DNA of 7,817 bases from positions 1 to 7,817 of the forward strand of contig JACQWU010000061.1 in NCBI GenBank assembly GCA_016209155.1. The letters are read 5' to 3'. This DNA comes from Candidatus Desantisiibacteriota bacterium (lineage in GTDB: Bacteria; JACRDZ01). Positions 5,459 through 7,817 of the stretch are shown here, piece by piece. How positions within the stretch are numbered: the stretch's first letter is position 1; every line of letters starts with the position of its first letter. The position numbers were made by a program, and so were the translations under genes. Below the pieces are notes generated by a model, which ran no database searches, was not told the DNA's origin, and saw only the letters and a program-made list of their open reading frames with translations.

Positions 5459-6234
5459 GAAAAGGTATTTATATTTTACCTAATTTATTTACACTTGCAA
5501 ATTTATCATTAGGCTTTTATTCTATAATATGCAGCCTTCAGGAAAAATTTGAAGTCGCGTCATATATTATTCTTTTTGCAATGTTGTTTGATGTTCTGGA
5601 TGGCAAAATAGCGAGACTTACAAATACCACAAGCCGTTTTGGAGTAGAATTCGACTCACTTGCAGACCTTGTTTCGTTTGGGGTGGCGCCGTCCATTATG
5701 CTTTATACTTTTACTCTGCAGAAATTTGGAAGAATCGGGTGGCTTCTGGCACTTTTATTTGTAGTGGGAGGAGCTCTTCGCCTGGCAAGATTTAATGTAC
5801 AGTCAACAGGGTCTGAAAAATCTAATTTTACCGGTCTTCCCATACCGGCGGCGGCCGGAGTTATGTCCTGTTATATTCTGGTGGCTCTGGAACGCCACTG
5901 GATCGGACATAAAATATTTCTTCCAATTATGATTATTTTAATATCATATCTGATGGTAAGTAATCTTACATATATAAGCTTTAAAAATTTCAATCTTTCC
6001 AAACGTAAACCTTTTAGTGTATTGATTACAATGGCTCTTATAATATATATTGTTGCTCTTAACCCTGAAATTTCAATTTTTGTAATATTACTTTTTTATG
6101 CCTCATCAGGAGTAATAGGTTATTTATTCGGAGTTAAATATGAAAGATTATTAGATGCTGTTAAATATGGTCATACAAAAACATCTAAAATTAAAATTGA
6201 AAAAAATACATACGGTAATAATTATCCCCAGTAA
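5455..6234 (+). CDS. pssA: CDP-diacylglycerol--serine O-phosphatidyltransferase
   Basis: A membrane enzyme that joins serine to CDP-diacylglycerol, giving phosphatidylserine and CMP, the step before Psd. It belongs to the CDP-alcohol phosphatidyltransferase family, with the full signature D-G-x2-A-R-x8-G-x3-D-x3-D at Asp49, Gly50, Ala53, Arg54, Gly63, Asp67 and Asp71; the Asp residues bind the metal and the CDP moiety. Several hydrophobic helices follow, around 5-26, 34-48, 94-110, 128-145, 154-175, 187-203 and 206-226. GLPIPAAAG (127-135) is typical of the PssA subgroup. At 259 residues the length is usual for the Bacillus-like type II enzyme. The C-terminus after about 230 is polar and basic, probably cytoplasmic. 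It starts inside the psd stop and depends on coupling, since no independent promoter or strong ribosome site is seen. Confidence 0.93.
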   Translation: MRKGIYILPNLFTLANLSLGFYSIICSLQEKFEVASYIILFAMLFDVLDGKIARLTNTTSRFGVEFDSLADLVSFGVAPSIMLYTFTLQKFGRIGWLLALLFVVGGALRLARFNVQSTGSEKSNFTGLPIPAAAGVMSCYILVALERHWIGHKIFLPIMIILISYLMVSNLTYISFKNFNLSKRKPFSVLITMALIIYIVALNPEISIFVILLFYASSGVIGYLFGVKYERLLDAVKYGHTKTSKIKIEKNTYGNNYPQ

Positions 6235-6284
6235 TTTAATTTGTTATCTATTTTAATCGAATTCTAAATTTAGGAATTTTCTTC

Positions 6285-7271
6285 GTGAAAGAAGCTGATT
6301 ATTATCAAAAATTAAAAGATGATAAAGTCAAATGCATCCTCTGTCCGCATGAATGTGTAATTTCACCGGATAAATCAGGAATATGCAGAACCAGAAAAAA
6401 TATACACGGTAGTCTTTTTGCTATGAATTATAAAGAAAGCGCTACTTCACCTCAACTTGATCCTGTAGAGAAAAAACCTTTATATCATTTCCATCCGGGA
6501 AAAAATATTCTTTCATTGGGGCCTAATAGTTGTAATCTGCAATGTCAATTCTGCCAAAACTGGACAATATCTCAAAAAGAAGTCACAACACAACATATTG
6601 AACCGGAGGAATTGATTTCTTCTGCACTAAAAAACTCTATGGGAATTGCATATACTTATTCAGAACCTTTTACCTGGTATGAATTCATTATGGATATAGC
6701 ACCAAAAGCACGTGAAAAAGGATTGAAAAACGTTCTTGTAACCAATGGTTTTATCAATGAAGAACCTTTAAAAAAAATAATTCCGTATATTGATGCTTTA
6801 AATATAGATATTAAAAGCATGAATGAAGATTTTTATTTAAAAGTTTGCAAAGGCAGATTATCTTCTGTGCTCAAAACCTGTGAAATAGCAAAAAAATATT
6901 CCTGGGTTGAGATTACAAATCTTATTATTCCGACACTAAATGATAATGAAGAAGAAATTTCAAAACTTGTAGATTGGGTTGCTGAAAAGCTTGGAGATGA
7001 AACCCCCTTACATTTCTCAAAATATTTCCCTCAATATAAATTGGCCATTCCGGAGACGAAAGAACTTACACTAAAAAATGCTTATCTAATAGCAAAAAAC
7101 AAATTAAAATATGTCTATGTCGGGAATATTCATATCCCCGATTACAGTAATACTTATTGTCCTTTTTGCAATAATCTGCTGATAAAAAGAGAAGGATATA
7201 ATATAGAAATTAAAGGGATAGAAAACTCAAGATGTAATTCCTGCAAGAATAAGGTTGATGTGATTATATAA
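6285..7271 (+). CDS. amrS: AmmeMemoRadiSam system radical SAM enzyme
   Basis: A radical SAM protein of the AmrS type (related to pyruvate formate-lyase activating enzymes), 328 residues as expected for the family. The [4Fe-4S] site is Cys83, Cys87 and Cys90 in SCNLQCQFCQNW. N-terminal Cys17, Cys20, Cys24 and Cys34 (CILCPHEC...GIC) form the usual extra metal-binding motif. DPVEKKPLYHFHPG (59-72), AYTYSEPFTWYEF (122-134), VTNGFINEEPL (152-162) and ALNIDIKSMNEDFY (171-184) are family hallmarks. A C-terminal zinc-ribbon-like pair, Cys292/Cys295 and Cys317/Cys320, closes the protein. The substrate is unknown; the family is named for co-occurrence with AMMECR1 and Memo domain proteins, neither of which is in this window. 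The start is GTG at 6285, with AGGA at 6272-6275, nine bases upstream. It lies 50 bases after pssA on the same strand, so it may be transcribed with it. Confidence 0.88.
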   Translation: MKEADYYQKLKDDKVKCILCPHECVISPDKSGICRTRKNIHGSLFAMNYKESATSPQLDPVEKKPLYHFHPGKNILSLGPNSCNLQCQFCQNWTISQKEVTTQHIEPEELISSALKNSMGIAYTYSEPFTWYEFIMDIAPKAREKGLKNVLVTNGFINEEPLKKIIPYIDALNIDIKSMNEDFYLKVCKGRLSSVLKTCEIAKKYSWVEITNLIIPTLNDNEEEISKLVDWVAEKLGDETPLHFSKYFPQYKLAIPETKELTLKNAYLIAKNKLKYVYVGNIHIPDYSNTYCPFCNNLLIKREGYNIEIKGIENSRCNSCKNKVDVII

Positions 7272-7392
7272 ATAAATTAAAATGTAAAAATCAAAATGCA
7301 AAATGACAAATTAAAATTTTAAATTAAATTTAATTATACAACTTTAATGTATCAGTAATATAGTATTATTAACAAGTCATGGAGATTTTCTG
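7272..7392. other. Low-complexity AT-rich spacer with AAAATG repeats
   Basis: This 121-base gap before apbE is almost free of GC. AAAATG occurs at 7279, 7293 and 7300, followed by the self-complementary TTAAAATTTTAA (7311-7322). No convincing promoter boxes or GC-rich terminator can be picked out. It may simply be curved or UP-element-like DNA ahead of apbE. Confidence 0.4.
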
Positions 7393-7817
7393 GTGAAAAA
7401 TGGCCTTAAATTAATTTTATTTTTTATATTTATTTTGTTATTTTCGGTAATTATTTCCTGCCAGAAACAGGATCCGGAAGCTCCCCGTTTTCAGAAACAG
7501 CAGTTTTTAATGGACACTTTAATAGAGGTAACTCTGGTTGAACAAGATCGTAAAAAAGCTGAATTATATATGGATAAAACCTTCAGAGAATTTGAAAGAC
7601 TTGAAAAAATATTTACAGGTTATGATACAATCGGAGAAATTTATAAAATAAATAATTGCAGCGGCAAAAGAATAAAGGTCAATACTGAAATCTCCTATTT
7701 AGTTAATACAGCTTTAACTTTTTCGGAAATTTCAGAAGGAGCATTTGATATTTCAATATGGCCGCTGATACGACTCTGGGGCTTTGGGCTAAAAAGCCAG
7801 AATGTTCCAAAAGTGAG
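7393..7817 (+). CDS. apbE: ApbE-family FAD:protein FMN transferase lipoprotein, 5' part
   Basis: The first 141 codons of a gene that continues past the window. The GTG at 7393 follows GGAG (7381-7384) by eight bases. Residues 1-23 form a lipoprotein signal: a Lys at position 2, a Phe/Leu/Ile-rich core, then the lipobox VIISC with Cys23 as the lipidated residue. The mature part opens with a polar linker, then FLMDTLIEVTLV (the family's R-x-MGT-x-x-x-V segment), FREFERLEKIFTGYD, and GAFDISIWPLIRLWGFG, which matches the family FD.T.GPL..LWGFG motif. ApbE moves FMN from FAD to a Thr or Ser of target proteins such as Nqr and Rnf subunits, in the periplasm. Two departures are visible: 'MGT' reads MDT, and the usual SEI after the yd stretch reads GEI. 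The metal-binding C-terminal residues lie beyond the window, so activity cannot be judged. No Nqr or Rnf gene is in view. Confidence 0.85.
   Translation, partial: MKNGLKLILFFIFILLFSVIISCQKQDPEAPRFQKQQFLMDTLIEVTLVEQDRKKAELYMDKTFREFERLEKIFTGYDTIGEIYKINNCSGKRIKVNTEISYLVNTALTFSEISEGAFDISIWPLIRLWGFGLKSQNVPKV

Noticed and set aside
6468-6480. Second copy of the TGTAGAGA palindrome arm
   Set aside because: Only eight bases match (TGTAGAGA), they lie in the conserved DPVEKKP codons of amrS, and no inverted partner follows.

Overview
This is an AT-rich bacterial window (roughly one third GC by eye) holding nine protein-coding genes. Seven appear complete, though two of these have unusual architecture and one has an unclear start. 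The genes at the two ends run off the window. No rRNA, tRNA, CRISPR array or transposase gene is visible. A lipoprotein-type ApbE, phosphatidylethanolamine synthesis genes and a surface-type LTD/FlgD-Ig protein together point to a diderm (Gram-negative-type) bacterium. That combination and the base composition would fit an uncultivated candidate phylum, but the sequence alone does not fix the lineage. Genes end in TAA, TAG and TGA, and TGG encodes Trp, so the code looks standard.

Layout: (1) 1-678, the 3' part of a lamin-tail-domain plus FlgD-like Ig protein, with an in-frame TGA exactly where the domain expects Trp. (2) 697-1692, an RlmI-like 23S rRNA m5C methyltransferase lacking most of its PUA domain. 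(3) 1693-1871, an intergenic stretch with a weak hairpin and a strong sigma70-type promoter that drives (4) a DksA/TraR zinc-finger protein (1872-2315), then (5) holA, the DNA polymerase III delta subunit (2363-3640), and (6) nth, endonuclease III (about 3615-4253). HolA carries about 90 extra residues and a 17-bp perfect inverted repeat in its coding sequence, and nth has no ordinary start codon ahead of its conserved N-terminus. (7) On the minus strand, 4275-4649, lies a small DUF5752-like protein with a histone-H1-like Lys/Ala/Pro tail, converging on nth.

(8) 4650-4813 is a divergent intergenic region with opposing promoter candidates on either side of a 30-bp perfect palindrome. The rightward promoter ends so close to the ATG of psd that the transcript may be leaderless. 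(9) psd (4814-5458) and pssA (5455-6234) overlap by ATGA and encode the two steps from CDP-diacylglycerol to phosphatidylethanolamine. (10) amrS, the radical SAM member of the AMMECR1/Memo/radical SAM set, follows at 6285-7271 without its usual partners in view. (11) 7272-7392 is an almost GC-free low-complexity spacer. (12) apbE, a lipoprotein FAD:protein FMN transferase, starts at 7393 and leaves the window.

Most of the window is housekeeping (rRNA modification, replication, base-excision repair, phospholipid synthesis). I do not see a new multi-gene system. The points worth attention are structural oddities inside familiar genes and two conspicuous palindromes.
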